This document shows positions 1 through 8,518 of a stretch of DNA of 41,999 bases, one piece after another. The position numbers and the translations under genes are program-made. Location: contig PXPT01000045.1 of the NCBI GenBank assembly GCA_003021505.1, forward strand, positions 1 to 41,999, read 5' to 3'. This stretch comes from Cyanobacteria bacterium QS_4_48_99. Lineage in GTDB: Bacteria > Cyanobacteriota > Cyanobacteriia > Cyanobacteriales > Rubidibacteraceae. Numbering within the stretch: the stretch's first letter is position 1; each line of letters starts with the position of its first letter. The notes beneath the pieces are model-generated. The model saw nothing but the letters and a program-made list of their open reading frames with translations. It had not been told where the DNA came from and did not search any database.

Positions 1-140
1 CATGATCTCGACTTATACCAATCCTTGCGCTCACCAAGGGCATAGTTCCAGACCTTACGACTAGTTTCTAACCAGTCGCTCATTGTCTGGGTTTGTGCCT
101 TAGTGGGCTCAAGCTTGTATTGCTACGTCAAATTGATCAT
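1..140 (-). pseudogene. tnpB: TnpB (IS200/IS605 or IS1341-type) 5' fragment, cut by window edge
   Basis: Read on the minus strand, positions 83 to 1 encode the N-terminus MSDWLETSRKVWNYAL, almost identical to the TnpB at 21327-22484. A plausible start ATG lies at 140-138 behind a GGAG-like ribosome site, but the sixth codon is TAG (125-123) where the family has Tyr (the pattern is LTYQYKLEP). The gene could therefore only be translated from the internal Met at 83. The rest lies beyond the window. TnpB is an RNA-guided nuclease that helps its transposon persist. The upstream DNA matches the leader of the second copy, so both belong to one element family. Whether the copy is active cannot be judged from this fragment. 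Confidence 0.8.
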
Positions 141-203
141 ACTCTCCTTGTATCTGATCTTTTGCCTATTGCCTAGTTAAGACAACAGAATAAATAAAAA
201 GCT

Positions 204-230
204 GCCCTAGAAGGGCATGCCCTAGAAGGG
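204..230. repeat. Two direct copies of a 12-bp partly palindromic unit
   Basis: GCCCTAGAAGGG occurs at 204-215 and 219-230 with a 15-bp period. Each copy can fold (GCCCT/AGGGC). It lies between the TnpB start and the broken reductase gene, so it may be part of the element's left end. This is a visible pattern only. Confidence 0.5.
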
Positions 231-240
231 AAGGGCAGGG

Positions 241-402
241 CTTTATACCCTTGGGTGAGGTAACTCCCAGTTCTAGGGCACGGTGGATAGTGGCGATCGC
301 TTCTTGTTCATCCCGTCCGCTATAAAACTCCGACATTCCCATGCAGCCGAGTCCCAGTGCCGAAACTTCTAGTCCCTAAGTTCCCAGTTTCCGCGTTTTC
401 AT
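241..402 (-). pseudogene. Aldo/keto reductase remnant, truncated
   Basis: From an ATG at 402 the minus strand reads MKTRKLGT, then a TAG stop (378-376), then [18 protein letters not shown] and on to a helix ending near ELGVT (about 259). This is the canonical N-terminus of the aldo/keto reductase family (NADPH-dependent reduction of aldehydes). The next conserved segment, the catalytic Asp region FLDTADMYG, is absent; the sequence changes character and runs into TnpB-element DNA. The gene is therefore dead twice over: a nonsense change at codon 9 (probably a Gln codon to TAG) and loss of about 85 percent of its length. A GGAG ribosome site precedes the ATG. The MerR gene upstream on the same strand probably once controlled it. 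Confidence 0.8.
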
Positions 403-454
403 CAGTATTCTCCTGTTTTTTGATTGCTTGTTGCAATTGTGCCGTCAACTTTTA

Positions 455-470
455 TTAACGTTAACGTTAA
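455..470. promoter_or_regulatory. MerR-type operator palindrome upstream of the dead reductase
   Basis: TTAACGTTAACGTTAA is a perfect 16-bp palindrome between the end of the MerR gene and the aldo/keto reductase start. It shares the core ACGTTAACGT with the site upstream of merR (893-902). MerR proteins bind a dyad lying between the -35 and -10 boxes. Assignment to this regulator is inference from the matched pair. Confidence 0.55.
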
Positions 471-485
471 TTTTTGCACAAAAAA

Positions 486-866
486 CTATGAGTTACCACT
501 CCGCTCGTCAATGCATTGCTGGATGCGAGCAATATTTGCCTGTAACTCCCAACGAAATTGCGTTAGGGCTTCAATCTTCTCATCCGTTTCCTGAAGATGA
601 GTTTGAAGGACTTCCAGCACCTTCCGCTTACCCGTCAGCCCGGTTGGGTCTTCCAAGTAAAGTGGGAGTACGCTGCTAATTTCCTCTAGACTCAAGCCCA
701 GCTCCTTGAGCGCATTAATCTTCTGAAGTCGTGCCAGCTCCGCCTCCGTGTAATATCGGAAGCCTGTCCCCTCACGCTCACTTGGTTCGAGCAACCCTAG
801 GCTCTCGTAGTAGCGAATTGTTCGAGGTGTCACGCCAGCTTGTTCAGCCAGTTCTCCTATTCGCAT
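486..866 (-). CDS. MerR family transcriptional regulator
   Basis: A 126-residue protein with the MerR winged helix-turn-helix at its N-terminus (MRIGELAEQAGVTPRTIRYY, with the RYYE signature) and a C-terminal coiled coil (about residues 75-118) for dimerisation. Length is typical of the short MerR members. It lacks a cysteine-rich C-terminal metal loop: the only Cys is near the end (IQQCIDE), so it is not an evident metal sensor. It is more like the regulators paired with aldo/keto reductases or other detoxifying enzymes. The adjacent reductase (241-402) is a pseudogene, so the regulator may have lost its main target. The two palindromes flanking the gene suggest autoregulation. Confidence 0.85.
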   Translation of the reverse strand: MRIGELAEQAGVTPRTIRYYESLGLLEPSEREGTGFRYYTEAELARLQKINALKELGLSLEEISSVLPLYLEDPTGLTGKRKVLEVLQTHLQETDEKIEALTQFRWELQANIARIQQCIDERSGNS

Positions 867-892
867 TATTATCTTACTTATATCTAACTTTT

Positions 893-902
893 ACGTTAAC
901 GT
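893..902. promoter_or_regulatory. MerR operator palindrome upstream of merR
   Basis: ACGTTAACGT is a perfect 10-bp palindrome 27 bp upstream of the MerR start and identical to the core of the palindrome at 455-470. It is probably the autoregulatory site. No mapped promoter supports this. Confidence 0.5.
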
Positions 903-957
903 GAATCTAATCTTGGCAATGTCAATTCAGATGAAATCCGTTTGATGAATCAAAAAC

Positions 958-1062
958 TCTCCTTATTAGTCCGTAGTCAGTAGTCCGCGAGTAGCTAACG
1001 CGTATAGAGTTTGACTATTAGTTACTAATGACTCATGACCGATGACTAATGACTACATTTGG
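958..1062. repeat. Intergenic low-complexity inverted repeat
   Basis: Short units such as AGTAGTC, TGACTAATGACT and GACTATTAGT occur in both orientations, giving a foldable stretch between merR and the hydrolase gene. It resembles the short tandem repeats common in cyanobacterial intergenic DNA. No gene is seen. Confidence 0.5.
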
Positions 1063-1064
1063 TA

Positions 1065-1763
1065 TCACCCTAAATAGGGCATCCAGGCTTGTCTGGCTTC
1101 AGGAGAAGCGTACCAAATGCCCTGCGAGCTAGGAGAATGCATCACCCCTTCAAGAGTCAAATTCGTTGCCCCTTCCAAATGTGCGGCTGCCACTGGAGTA
1201 ATTCCATCTCCCCAGCAGTTACCCTCTCCAGAGGTTAATTGGTAGCTGTTGTAAGCAAACCAATTGGTAGGGCGTTTACCATACAAGGCTTTGCCAGCGA
1301 CGCAAACGTAATTAACATCAGGATAAAAAGCGCCTGGATAGGTTTGTTGGACAAAATCTAGATTGCGCTTAGTCCAGCGCTCCTGGCTCATGTGGGGAGT
1401 TCCTAACGTAATTAAGGTGGCAACCTGAGCGCGAGCATTCCATACTGCATCGGAGCCTGTGACATCCCCGTGAATGTCGTAGGGTTTGTCTCCTAGATAA
1501 ATGCGAGCAATCCATCCGCCCGCAGAATGACCAATTAGGTTTACTTGAGAAGCATTGTGTTGCTGCAATACTTGTTTTACCGTGCGGTCAATTTGCCGCA
1601 AAATCGGCGTAACAGAGCGACCTCCGAGCGTTGGCACCCAACTCCATCGAGTCAAGGGAACAGTTACAGTGGGCACACCCTGTTGATTTAAACCTTCATT
1701 AAGTTGGCGGTAGGCGGTAGCACCCGCCAAGTAGCCCGGTAAAATAACAGTCGGTAAAGACAT
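1065..1763 (-). CDS. Alpha/beta hydrolase, lipase-like (PGAP1/triacylglycerol lipase fold)
   Basis: A predicted cytosolic alpha/beta hydrolase of 232 residues when started at the ATG at 1763; the open frame extends to a TTG at 1799, which would overlap the neighbouring GTG start and is less likely. The N-terminus PTVILPGYLAG is the first strand and oxyanion loop, and GHSAGGW is the nucleophile elbow with the catalytic Ser. LGTPHMS follows in the region typical of lipase and PGAP1-like proteins. A C-terminal His in GVMHSPSS is a good candidate for the catalytic His. The substrate is not known. The gene is divergent from cobI with about 30 bp between starts, so they may share a control region. 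Confidence 0.75.
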   Translation of the reverse strand: MSLPTVILPGYLAGATAYRQLNEGLNQQGVPTVTVPLTRWSWVPTLGGRSVTPILRQIDRTVKQVLQQHNASQVNLIGHSAGGWIARIYLGDKPYDIHGDVTGSDAVWNARAQVATLITLGTPHMSQERWTKRNLDFVQQTYPGAFYPDVNYVCVAGKALYGKRPTNWFAYNSYQLTSGEGNCWGDGITPVAAAHLEGATNLTLEGVMHSPSSQGIWYASPEARQAWMPYLG

Positions 1764-1793
1764 ATCTAATTTGAGGTTCTCAATTTCACCATA

Positions 1794-2501
1794 GTGCAAC
1801 CAGGAATTCTTTACGGGATAAGCGTGGGAACCGGTGACTCGGAGTTGATCGCGCTCAAGGGATTGCGCCTCTTACAAGAGGCATCTGTGGTAGCGTTCCC
1901 AGCAGGAGTACGGGGCAAGCAAGGAATAGCGCAACAGATTGTCTCGCCCTGGCTAACACCGGAGCAGCAGCAGCTTGCTTTACATTTTCCCTACGTGCAA
2001 GACACGGATGTATTAACCCAGGCATGGCAGGAGGCAGCAGAGCAGGTTTGGCAATTTCTGAAATTAGGGCAAGCGGTGGCGTTTGCCTGTGAAGGAGATG
2101 TGAGTTTCTATAGTACCTTTACCTATTTGGCGCAGACTTTGCAACAACTCCATCCAGAAGCAGTCGTGGAGACAGTGCCGGGGGTTTGTTCGCCAATGGC
2201 ATCAGCAGCAGCATTAGGAGTGCCGCTGACAGTTCGCTCTCAGCGCCTTGTGGTGTTACCTGCCCTTTATACGATGGGGGAGCTAGAAAGGGTGTTGGAG
2301 TGGGCAGATGTAGTGGTGCTGATGAAAGTTAGCTCGGTTTACGAGCAGGTTTGGCAAGTGTTGCAGAAGCGTCAGTTATTGGAGCGTAGTTGGGTGGTAG
2401 AACGGGCAACTTTACCGGAGCAAGTGGTTTATACTGATTTAGGCGATCGCCCCCACCTACAATTGCCTTACTTTTCCTTACTAATTGTCCAACTCACATG
2501 A
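1794..2501 (+). CDS. cobI: Precorrin-2 C(20)-methyltransferase
   Basis: CobI/CbiL uses S-adenosylmethionine to methylate C-20 of precorrin-2 (or its cobalt form) in the corrin ring pathway to vitamin B12. The 235-residue protein has the N-terminal GTG-D-E-L glycine loop of the tetrapyrrole methylase fold (LYGISVGTGDSELIALKG), the GDVSFYSTF motif near residues 103-111, and the VPGVCSPMASAAALGVPL segment. The start is a GTG at 1794, two residues before the conserved region. It is the only corrin gene in the window. Two products here, HpnP and probably HpnJ, belong to the class of radical SAM enzymes with B12-binding-type N-terminal domains, but a regulatory link is not suggested. Confidence 0.93.
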   Translation: MQPGILYGISVGTGDSELIALKGLRLLQEASVVAFPAGVRGKQGIAQQIVSPWLTPEQQQLALHFPYVQDTDVLTQAWQEAAEQVWQFLKLGQAVAFACEGDVSFYSTFTYLAQTLQQLHPEAVVETVPGVCSPMASAAALGVPLTVRSQRLVVLPALYTMGELERVLEWADVVVLMKVSSVYEQVWQVLQKRQLLERSWVVERATLPEQVVYTDLGDRPHLQLPYFSLLIVQLT

Positions 2502-2528
2502 GGTACGAGTTAGGAGTTATTCGCTGAA

Positions 2529-3089
2529 GTGGATTTTGAGATCATCAGTGAAATCACCAACATTGAAACCATTGTTGTAGGACTATCCGCGATCACGCAC
2601 GCTTACAGAAAAGCTATGGAAAAGGTAAATTTTGCGGCACTTTACACCGACGAGGATATGTCAGCGTTGGTTGCCACACTGTTGCGATCGCGCGGTCTGT
2701 ATATCACAACCGCTCCTGAACAAGCAACTCTTGGCAAAACCGACAGCGAGCAAATTGAAGTGGTCAAAGCAGGTTGCAGGACTTTAAATCGCAATCAAGG
2801 ATATGGTTATGAAGCAACCCAACTCGCGCTGAACTTTGCTTTTAACGAATTAAATTTGCACCGAGTTCAGTTTACAGTGTTTAGCTACAATCAAGCTTCC
2901 ATTGCTCTGTGTGAAAAATGTGGTTTTCGCCATGAAGGTATCTACCGCGAGTTTATTCAGCGTGATAGGAAACGCTATGACATGTACTTATATGGTATTG
3001 TTCGCCACAAATGGGAGGTGAATCAGGATAGCTATTCAAGTCCCCTATTTCCAATATGCCTGAATCTTCTACTGTTACAACTGAACTGA
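2529..3089 (+). pseudogene. Chimeric ORF: small-protein N-terminus + DUF5615-like fragment + GNAT acetyltransferase C-terminus
   Basis: One uninterrupted frame of 186 codons (GTG start) is built of unrelated pieces. Residues 1-20 (MDFEIISEITNIETIVVG) look like the start of a common small cyanobacterial hypothetical protein. Residues 33-75 (FAALYTDEDMSALVATLLRSRG and following) resemble the N-terminal half of DUF5615 PIN-like toxin-type proteins, with the acidic DED. Residues 84-165 are the C-terminal half of a GNAT N-acetyltransferase (NQGYGYEA acetyl-CoA loop, then LNLHRVQFTV and ASIALCEKCGFRHEG), without the N-terminal GNAT strands. The last residues run 34 bp into the next gene in another frame. 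Most likely this is deletion scar tissue left open by chance; a working fusion is less likely. The family assignments of the first two parts are from memory. Confidence 0.55.
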
Positions 3090-4087
3090 TTGCCGCACGA
3101 GAGCGCTTATTTGCCCTACTAGACCGCTTTGATCAGGCAAAGGTGCTAGTTGTGGGTGACTTGGCACTAGATGAGTTTCTCACCGGTCAGGTAGAGCGGC
3201 TTTCTCGGGAGGCTCCTGTGTTAATTCTGCACCACGAGAACACTCGGCAAATCCCTGGTGGGGGGGCGAATGCGGTTTATAACCTGGCGAAGCTGGGAGC
3301 GCAAGTGAAGGTAGCCGGGTTGGTGGGAAAAGACCCTCAAGGAGAGGCACTGCGTAGCATCTTTGAGGCAGCCGGAATCGACACAGGGGGAATATTTATG
3401 GCGGCAGAGCGCCCCACGGTTACTAAAACCAGAATCGCGGGTCATGCTCGCCAATCCGTGACGCAACAAATTGTACGGGTAGACCGCACCTCGGAGCAGT
3501 TGCCAGACCAAGAGTTGCAAATGCAGCTTGCTGAGTATGTCCAGAGCGAGATAGCCACCTCAGACGCGGTGGTTTGCTCAGATTATGGTGATGGGGTGCT
3601 AATGCCATCTGTGATTTCGGTTGCGCTATCTCACTCACGGGCTGTTGTTGATGCTCAAAAGGGTCTAGAGCGGTATGCGGGGGCAACGCTGTTTACGCCC
3701 AACCTGCCAGAAGCAGAGCAAGCAGTGGGCTACGCGATTAGCGATTTTCAGTCTTTGGTCAAAGCCGGGCAAGACTTACTAAAGCTCACGCAAGCACAGC
3801 ACATTCTCATTACTCGGGGAGAAGAGGGAATGAGTTTGTTTGAGCGTTCGGGTGAGGTGCGTCATCTCCCTGCTTTTAACTACACGGATGTTTTTGATGT
3901 TACAGGAGCGGGAGATACGGTAGTGGCAACCCTAACGTTGAGCTTATGTGCTGGGGCATCGCTTTGGGAAGCAGCCGCTTTAGGGAATTTAGCTGCGAGT
4001 ATTGTGGTGCGTCAGTTTGGGACGGCAACGACAACCGCTACAGAAATTAAGGAGGCGTTGCAGATGCTATTAGATGAGGCTACTTGA
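3056..4087 (+). CDS. PfkB-family sugar kinase, HldE/RfaE kinase-domain type
   Basis: A 343-residue ribokinase-fold protein that most resembles the kinase half of HldE (D-glycero-beta-D-manno-heptose-7-phosphate kinase), which makes the ADP-heptose precursor of LPS core. Seen: the N-terminal VLVVGDLALDEFLTGQV strand, the GGGANAVYNLAKLG sugar-binding loop, SDYGDGV, and the PfkB signature DVTGAGDTVVAT with the catalytic base Asp at residue 287. There is no C-terminal nucleotidyltransferase (HldE cytidylyl) domain, so if it acts in the heptose pathway the adenylyltransferase is encoded elsewhere. The start ATG at 3056 lies within the end of the preceding chimeric frame. A related sugar kinase function cannot be excluded. 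Confidence 0.8.
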   Translation: MPESSTVTTELIAARERLFALLDRFDQAKVLVVGDLALDEFLTGQVERLSREAPVLILHHENTRQIPGGGANAVYNLAKLGAQVKVAGLVGKDPQGEALRSIFEAAGIDTGGIFMAAERPTVTKTRIAGHARQSVTQQIVRVDRTSEQLPDQELQMQLAEYVQSEIATSDAVVCSDYGDGVLMPSVISVALSHSRAVVDAQKGLERYAGATLFTPNLPEAEQAVGYAISDFQSLVKAGQDLLKLTQAQHILITRGEEGMSLFERSGEVRHLPAFNYTDVFDVTGAGDTVVATLTLSLCAGASLWEAAALGNLAASIVVRQFGTATTTATEIKEALQMLLDEAT

Positions 4088-4286
4088 ATAGTATTTCACG
4101 CACAGGCAATTGATGATTGAGACGAGCAGGGGGAGCAGGAAAGACGCGGCGGAGCTGCGGGGCGGAAGGGGAGCAGACATTCCCATCTTTGCTATGTTGC
4201 ATCCTTGCTAGGAAAAGCCGCTAACTTTGCAGGATTTACCTATAAAGGAGGGGCTGTGCTAGGTTAATCTTTATGAAGATTCTGAA

Positions 4287-4775
4287 ATGATGGGCGAGAA
4301 CAAGATGGATTTTGAACTTCCTGAAGCGGTGAAATTTTGGTCCCAATTCTTTCACCCTACTGTTATGTTGATTCTTTTTGGGACTTCCCTTTATGCTGCG
4401 TATCTCGGCTTGCAAGTTCAACGCACCCGCAATACTGAAGACAAGGAATTAAAAAAGGAGCTAGGCAAGCAACAATTCAATGTTAAACATTATCAAGTGG
4501 GTTCAGCCCTGTTAGCCCTGGTAATACTGGGAGCCATTGGTGGTATGGGAGTAACTTACATCAACAATGGCAAGCTCTTTACTGGACCTCACCTGTTTAC
4601 CGGATTGGGTATAGTCGGAACGCTCGCCACATCCGCCTCTCTGGCTCCTTTTATGCAAAAAGGCAACAACTGGGCCCGTATAACCCATATTGTTCTTAAC
4701 TTTACCATTTTAGGGCTATTTACCTGGCAGGCAATCACTGGAATACAGATTGTATTTAAGCTCTTGAGCGATTAG
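4287..4775 (+). CDS. DUF4079 membrane protein
   Basis: A 162-residue integral membrane protein with four hydrophobic segments at about residues 22-42, 68-90, 100-118 and 132-155. Histidines sit at or near the segment edges: FFHP, VKHYQVG, GPHLFTG and ARITHIVLN. Four spaced His in a four-helix membrane protein is the pattern of cytochrome b561-like di-heme proteins, so heme binding is a reasonable guess. DUF4079 is widespread in cyanobacteria and plastid-bearing organisms and has no firmly known function. A second Met at residue 7 is an alternative start. Confidence 0.8.
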   Translation: MMGENKMDFELPEAVKFWSQFFHPTVMLILFGTSLYAAYLGLQVQRTRNTEDKELKKELGKQQFNVKHYQVGSALLALVILGAIGGMGVTYINNGKLFTGPHLFTGLGIVGTLATSASLAPFMQKGNNWARITHIVLNFTILGLFTWQAITGIQIVFKLLSD

Positions 4776-4885
4776 CTGTTGTTGGTTCATTGAGATCAGA
4801 TATGGAGGGGACAAGGGGACGAACAGTTCAAAATGCAAAATTTTGAATGTTGAATGTTGATTTTTGATTTTCCCATCCCCCCATC

Positions 4886-5566
4886 CTAGGAGCAAAGCGA
4901 CTTCGTAGGTGGCATGGGTAACCCCAAGCGGGAGTGAAAGTCTTCTTGTACTTTATAGGTGAGGCTGCGCGAAACTTGGCGTACAATTCGATCAAGGAGG
5001 CGATTGCCTGTTTTCTGAATGGCTGATGGAGGCAAGCGATGAATCAAGTTGGGAAACTGAATCGCTACACCTAAATCTAACTGCCACTCCACTAGTGTCA
5101 CTGCCGAGGATTTTTTCCCCGCTGCCGAGTCTTCCACTAATTCTATAGAGGCTTGATAGTCCACTTCATAGCCCGAGGGCGCGTAGTCGGGCACAGGAAC
5201 GGTGTGCATACGATATATCCCTTGGTTTTGCGGGAGTAACTTCAGACCAATTTTGGGTTCTACTTCATAACCAAAAGCTCCAAAACGCCCAATTGTCAAG
5301 GCATAGCTGTTTTCTCCGAGGGGTTCTGCCTTCATGGGGTGGGCACAGCGGCGAAACCAATTCTGGTGGGCACCCAAATAACGGTTTACAGTTTCCGCGT
5401 TGCCGTACATCTCCATGCAGCCTTCAAAGTGATTTTGAAAGTTGAAAGTTGCGGTGGCAGTGGGTGATTGTTGAATGTCGAAATCCGTTTTCTCTATAGA
5501 AGACTGGGTCGGTGAATGCAGCTCGGATAACTCAGTCAGTCGATGGTTAACTACTCGGGACTCCAT
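4886..5566 (-). CDS. DUF1997 family protein
   Basis: A soluble 226-residue protein. After a variable N-terminus (1-38), residues 39-220 match the DUF1997 pattern: FNFQNHFEGCMEMYGNAE, an RFGAFGYEVEPKIGLKL segment, then VEWQLDLGVAIQFP and a C-terminal helix. The fold is probably a START/SRPBCC-like lipid or ligand cavity; the family is conserved in cyanobacteria and plants but its role is not established. No signal peptide or membrane segment. The gene stands alone, with about 340 bp before typA on the same strand. Confidence 0.75.
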   Translation of the reverse strand: MESRVVNHRLTELSELHSPTQSSIEKTDFDIQQSPTATATFNFQNHFEGCMEMYGNAETVNRYLGAHQNWFRRCAHPMKAEPLGENSYALTIGRFGAFGYEVEPKIGLKLLPQNQGIYRMHTVPVPDYAPSGYEVDYQASIELVEDSAAGKKSSAVTLVEWQLDLGVAIQFPNLIHRLPPSAIQKTGNRLLDRIVRQVSRSLTYKVQEDFHSRLGLPMPPTKSLCS

Positions 5567-5905
5567 AACATGCCTTGGTAGATCGCTTATCGCATACTAA
5601 CCTTCTTTCCCGTCAGATTCGATTTTTCCTCAGTCGCCCAATTATAAAACTGTAAAACGCTTTGTAGATTAGGAGATCAAACTTCATTTATTTAGGATTG
5701 TTGAGGGCGATCATCCCAACTTCCCTACCATTTCATCCTGATTGCCAGGAGGTTTCTCCGTGGACTGAGGAGGTTCGCTTGCTACAGGGTTTAACAAGGC
5801 TTCCGCCAAGTATCGGCAGGAAGCGTGACGTGAGGACTAAGTATGAAGGAGGAAGGTAGAAGAGATGGTAAACAACTTCTGTCCTCCGCCCAAAGCCCTT
5901 ACTAT
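5567..5905. other. Intergenic, no gene seen
   Basis: 339 bp between the DUF1997 gene and typA, both on the minus strand. An imperfect hairpin (AGAAG/CTTCT arms near 5857-5880) lies just downstream of typA and could help termination, but there is no clear T run. Confidence 0.4.
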
Positions 5906-7696
5906 TTAACGCTTTGCCAGTTTCTTCGACATCTTCCGCAGGCGAACTGAGGAGGGGGTTACTTCCACCAATTCATCGGAGTTGATGTACTCCAAAGCCC
6001 GCTCTAGCGTCATCTCTGCTGGTGCTTGGAGTTGCACCAGTTCCTCTCCTGTAGAGGAGCGCATATTGGTTAGCTGCTTCGTTTTGCAAATATTCAGTTC
6101 CAAGTCTTGGGGGCGACTAGTTTCCCCCACAATCATCCCTTTGTAAACTTTTGTGCCAGGGGTAATAAAGAACACGCCTCTCTCTTCAGCATTTTTGAGA
6201 GCATAGAAGGTGGCAGTCCCTTCTTCAATGGCAATAATCACGCCACTGCGTCGGGTTTCCATGTTGCTGGTGAGGGGGCGATAGTCGAGGAAACTATGAT
6301 TCATGATTCCTTCTCCCCGCGTCAGGCGCAAGAACTCCCCTCGGAAGCCCACCAAACCTCGGGCAGGGATGGCAAATTCCAGTTGGGCACGACTATTCGC
6401 TCCCACTTGCATATTCTGCATTTCCCCTTTGCGCTCCCCAAGGCGCTCAATACAGCTCCCGACCGTCTCTTCTGGGACATCCAAAATTAGATACTCAAAC
6501 GGTTCGCAGGGTTTGCCATTGATCTCTCGATAAATCACCTGAGGCTGAGAAACCTGAAATTCATAGCCCTCACGGCGCATATTTTCAATTAGGATGCCCA
6601 GGTGCAATTCTCCTCGTCCTGAAATCTGGAATTGATCTGTCGAGTCGGTTTCTTCCACACGCAGGGCAACATTTGTTTCCAGTTCTCGCAGGAAGCGATC
6701 ACGCAACTGCCGTGAGGTTACATAAGTCCCTTCTCGGCCCGCAAACGGCGAATCATTAACTGAGAATGTCATCTGCAAGGTGGGTTCATCCACCGTAATC
6801 AGTGGCAAAGCCTGGGGATCTTGTGGTGAGGTAATTGTTTCCCCAATATTGGCATTGGCGAACCCTGCCACAGCAACTATGTCACCAGCGCTTGCTTGTT
6901 TAATGTCCACTCGCTTTAGCCCTTCAAACCCCATCAGTTTGGAAACTTTGGCTTTGACGACCTCTCCAGTTTTAGTCACTAAAGCCGCTTGCTGCCCTGC
7001 TTGGAGAACCCCGTTGTGAATTCTGCCGATGACAATGCGCCCCAGATACTCAGAATATTCCAGGGTTGTTACCTGAAGCTGTAGGGGTTTGTTAGCATCC
7101 CCGGCTGGTGGCGGGACTTGGTGAACCACCGTTTCAAACAGTGGCTGCATATCCGTGCCTTGGGCATCTAACTCTTCTTTGGCGGTGCCGTCTAACCCGG
7201 AGGCAAACAGATAGGGAAACTCACACTGATCCTCATCTGCCCCCAGCTCAACGAACAGGTCTAAAACTTTATTAACTGCGCCGTAGGGATCTGCCTGGGG
7301 ACGGTCAATTTTATTAACCACCACGATAGGGCGAAGTCCTTTCTCTAGGGCTTTTTTCAGTACAAACCGCGTCTGGGGCATGGGTCCTTCGTTGGCATCG
7401 ACAATTAACAGACAGCCATCCACCATGCCGAGGACACGTTCGACTTCGCCACCAAAGTCAGCATGACCAGGAGTATCTACTATATTGATGAGATTATCTT
7501 GGTAGCGAACTGCTGTATTTTTGGATAAGATGGTGATTCCTCGTTCCCGCTCTAGGGAATTCGTATCCATGACGCATTCGGGAACTTCTTCCCCTTGACG
7601 GAAAATGCCAGATTGTTTCAGCAGGGCATCAACCAAGGTGGTTTTACCGTGATCGACGTGGGCAATGATAGCAACGTTACGAATGGAAAGCGTCAT
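5906..7696 (-). CDS. typA: GTP-binding protein TypA/BipA
   Basis: A ribosome-associated translational GTPase related to EF-G, involved in ribosome assembly and in stress and low-temperature growth. The 596 residues contain all GTPase motifs: [10 protein letters not shown] (G1, residues 11-20), RGITI (G2), [15 protein letters not shown] (G3) and VVNKIDRP (G4). EF-G-like domains III and V follow, then the TypA-specific C-terminal domain with [12 protein letters not shown] and [14 protein letters not shown]. Length is normal for the family. It is a single gene with its own upstream region. No lesions are visible, in contrast to the decayed genes further right. Confidence 0.97.
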   Translation of the reverse strand: MTLSIRNVAIIAHVDHGKTTLVDALLKQSGIFRQGEEVPECVMDTNSLERERGITILSKNTAVRYQDNLINIVDTPGHADFGGEVERVLGMVDGCLLIVDANEGPMPQTRFVLKKALEKGLRPIVVVNKIDRPQADPYGAVNKVLDLFVELGADEDQCEFPYLFASGLDGTAKEELDAQGTDMQPLFETVVHQVPPPAGDANKPLQLQVTTLEYSEYLGRIVIGRIHNGVLQAGQQAALVTKTGEVVKAKVSKLMGFEGLKRVDIKQASAGDIVAVAGFANANIGETITSPQDPQALPLITVDEPTLQMTFSVNDSPFAGREGTYVTSRQLRDRFLRELETNVALRVEETDSTDQFQISGRGELHLGILIENMRREGYEFQVSQPQVIYREINGKPCEPFEYLILDVPEETVGSCIERLGERKGEMQNMQVGANSRAQLEFAIPARGLVGFRGEFLRLTRGEGIMNHSFLDYRPLTSNMETRRSGVIIAIEEGTATFYALKNAEERGVFFITPGTKVYKGMIVGETSRPQDLELNICKTKQLTNMRSSTGEELVQLQAPAEMTLERALEYINSDELVEVTPSSVRLRKMSKKLAKR

Positions 7697-7954
7697 TAGG
7701 ACTTCTCGGGGAATGTTTTGAATATTTGTTAATAATTTTAGCTTACTTTGGTTTTCACTCCTAGGCTTAGGAACCCCTAGATTTTAAGAACCGCCAAGAC
7801 GCAAAGGGCGCAAAGTTGGTCTAATTAATAAAAACCCGCCTACCATACGCCCAATATAAACGCGATCGCTTTCATCACTCATCAGTTAAGGTTGGGACAC
7901 AGCAATCTCAATCTAGCTATCAGGGATGAGTTCAACCAAAGGGAGGTTTTTAGC

Positions 7955-8188
7955 GTGTCCAAAGAGAGTGCCGCTCAATTTCTCAAGGATGCCACTTGGG
8001 ATGTGGATTTGCGAGAGCAATTCAACGCAGTTGCTAAGCCAGAAGAGTTTATCAAAGTAGCATCGCAATTGGGCTATACTTTTACCACCGAAGAACTCAA
8101 GGCTGTAGTCCACGAACACAGTCAAGGAATACAAACCAGAAGAAGTACTGGCATCTGGTCATGGCTGCGTCGTGTCAACTGGATCTAA
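7955..8188 (+). CDS. Nif11-domain small protein
   Basis: A 77-residue protein started at the GTG at 7955, chosen because GGGAGG (7941-7946) is placed 8 bases upstream and because SKESAAQFLKDATWD is the usual Nif11 beginning. The open frame continues upstream only to TTG codons. Residues 2-50 are the Nif11 domain (helical, ending GYTFTTEELKAVV). The tail RRSTGIWSWLRRVNWI is the basic/Trp ending seen in many stand-alone cyanobacterial Nif11 proteins. Nif11 domains also serve as leader peptides of lanthipeptide-type precursors, but there is no Gly-Gly cleavage site with a Cys/Ser/Thr-rich core here and no modifying enzyme nearby. It is therefore probably not a natural-product precursor. Confidence 0.75.
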   Translation: MSKESAAQFLKDATWDVDLREQFNAVAKPEEFIKVASQLGYTFTTEELKAVVHEHSQGIQTRRSTGIWSWLRRVNWI

Positions 8189-8518
8189 GAGGAAGCCCCC
8201 AGAACTTTTGCATGGAGATGGGAAGGGAGTCGAGATCAAAAAAGCTAGCGCGTATCCTGGAACCATTTAGCTTGGGTAAGCGAGAAGCCCCACACTATAA
8301 TTTCTAATAAGCGTGTAGGTGAAGCGCGAACTTTTTTGCTAGAATAATGATGTAGGTAAAATTAAAGTTAAATGCTGAGAAGCAGCCTACATTTAAACAA
8401 TCTAGTCTGCTGTGGGGCATCAAGTGGACTCTAAACTAAAGCCTACTTTATCTCCGAAGCGCGATTCTGGAGTTGGTAGGAACCCCACACTGAATCATAG
8501 ATTACAGTCTGGGAGATG
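8189..8518. repeat. Intergenic region with repeated CCCCACA/TGTGGGG arms
   Basis: 330 bp without a gene. CCCCACAC at 8288-8295 faces TGTGGGGC at 8411-8418 as an inverted repeat about 115 bp apart, and CCCCACAC recurs at 8483-8490. Motifs like this occur at the ends of small insertion sequences, so this may be an IS relic or a structured RNA. Neither is proven. Confidence 0.4.

Noticed and set aside
428-679. Open frame on the + strand overlapping merR
   Set aside because: It is antisense to the well-recognised MerR gene and has no family features.
1794-2501. A cobalamin riboswitch near cobI or the B12-type radical SAM genes
   Set aside because: No conserved B12-box pattern was seen upstream of cobI, hpnP or hpnJ; the cobI start is only about 30 bp from a divergent gene.
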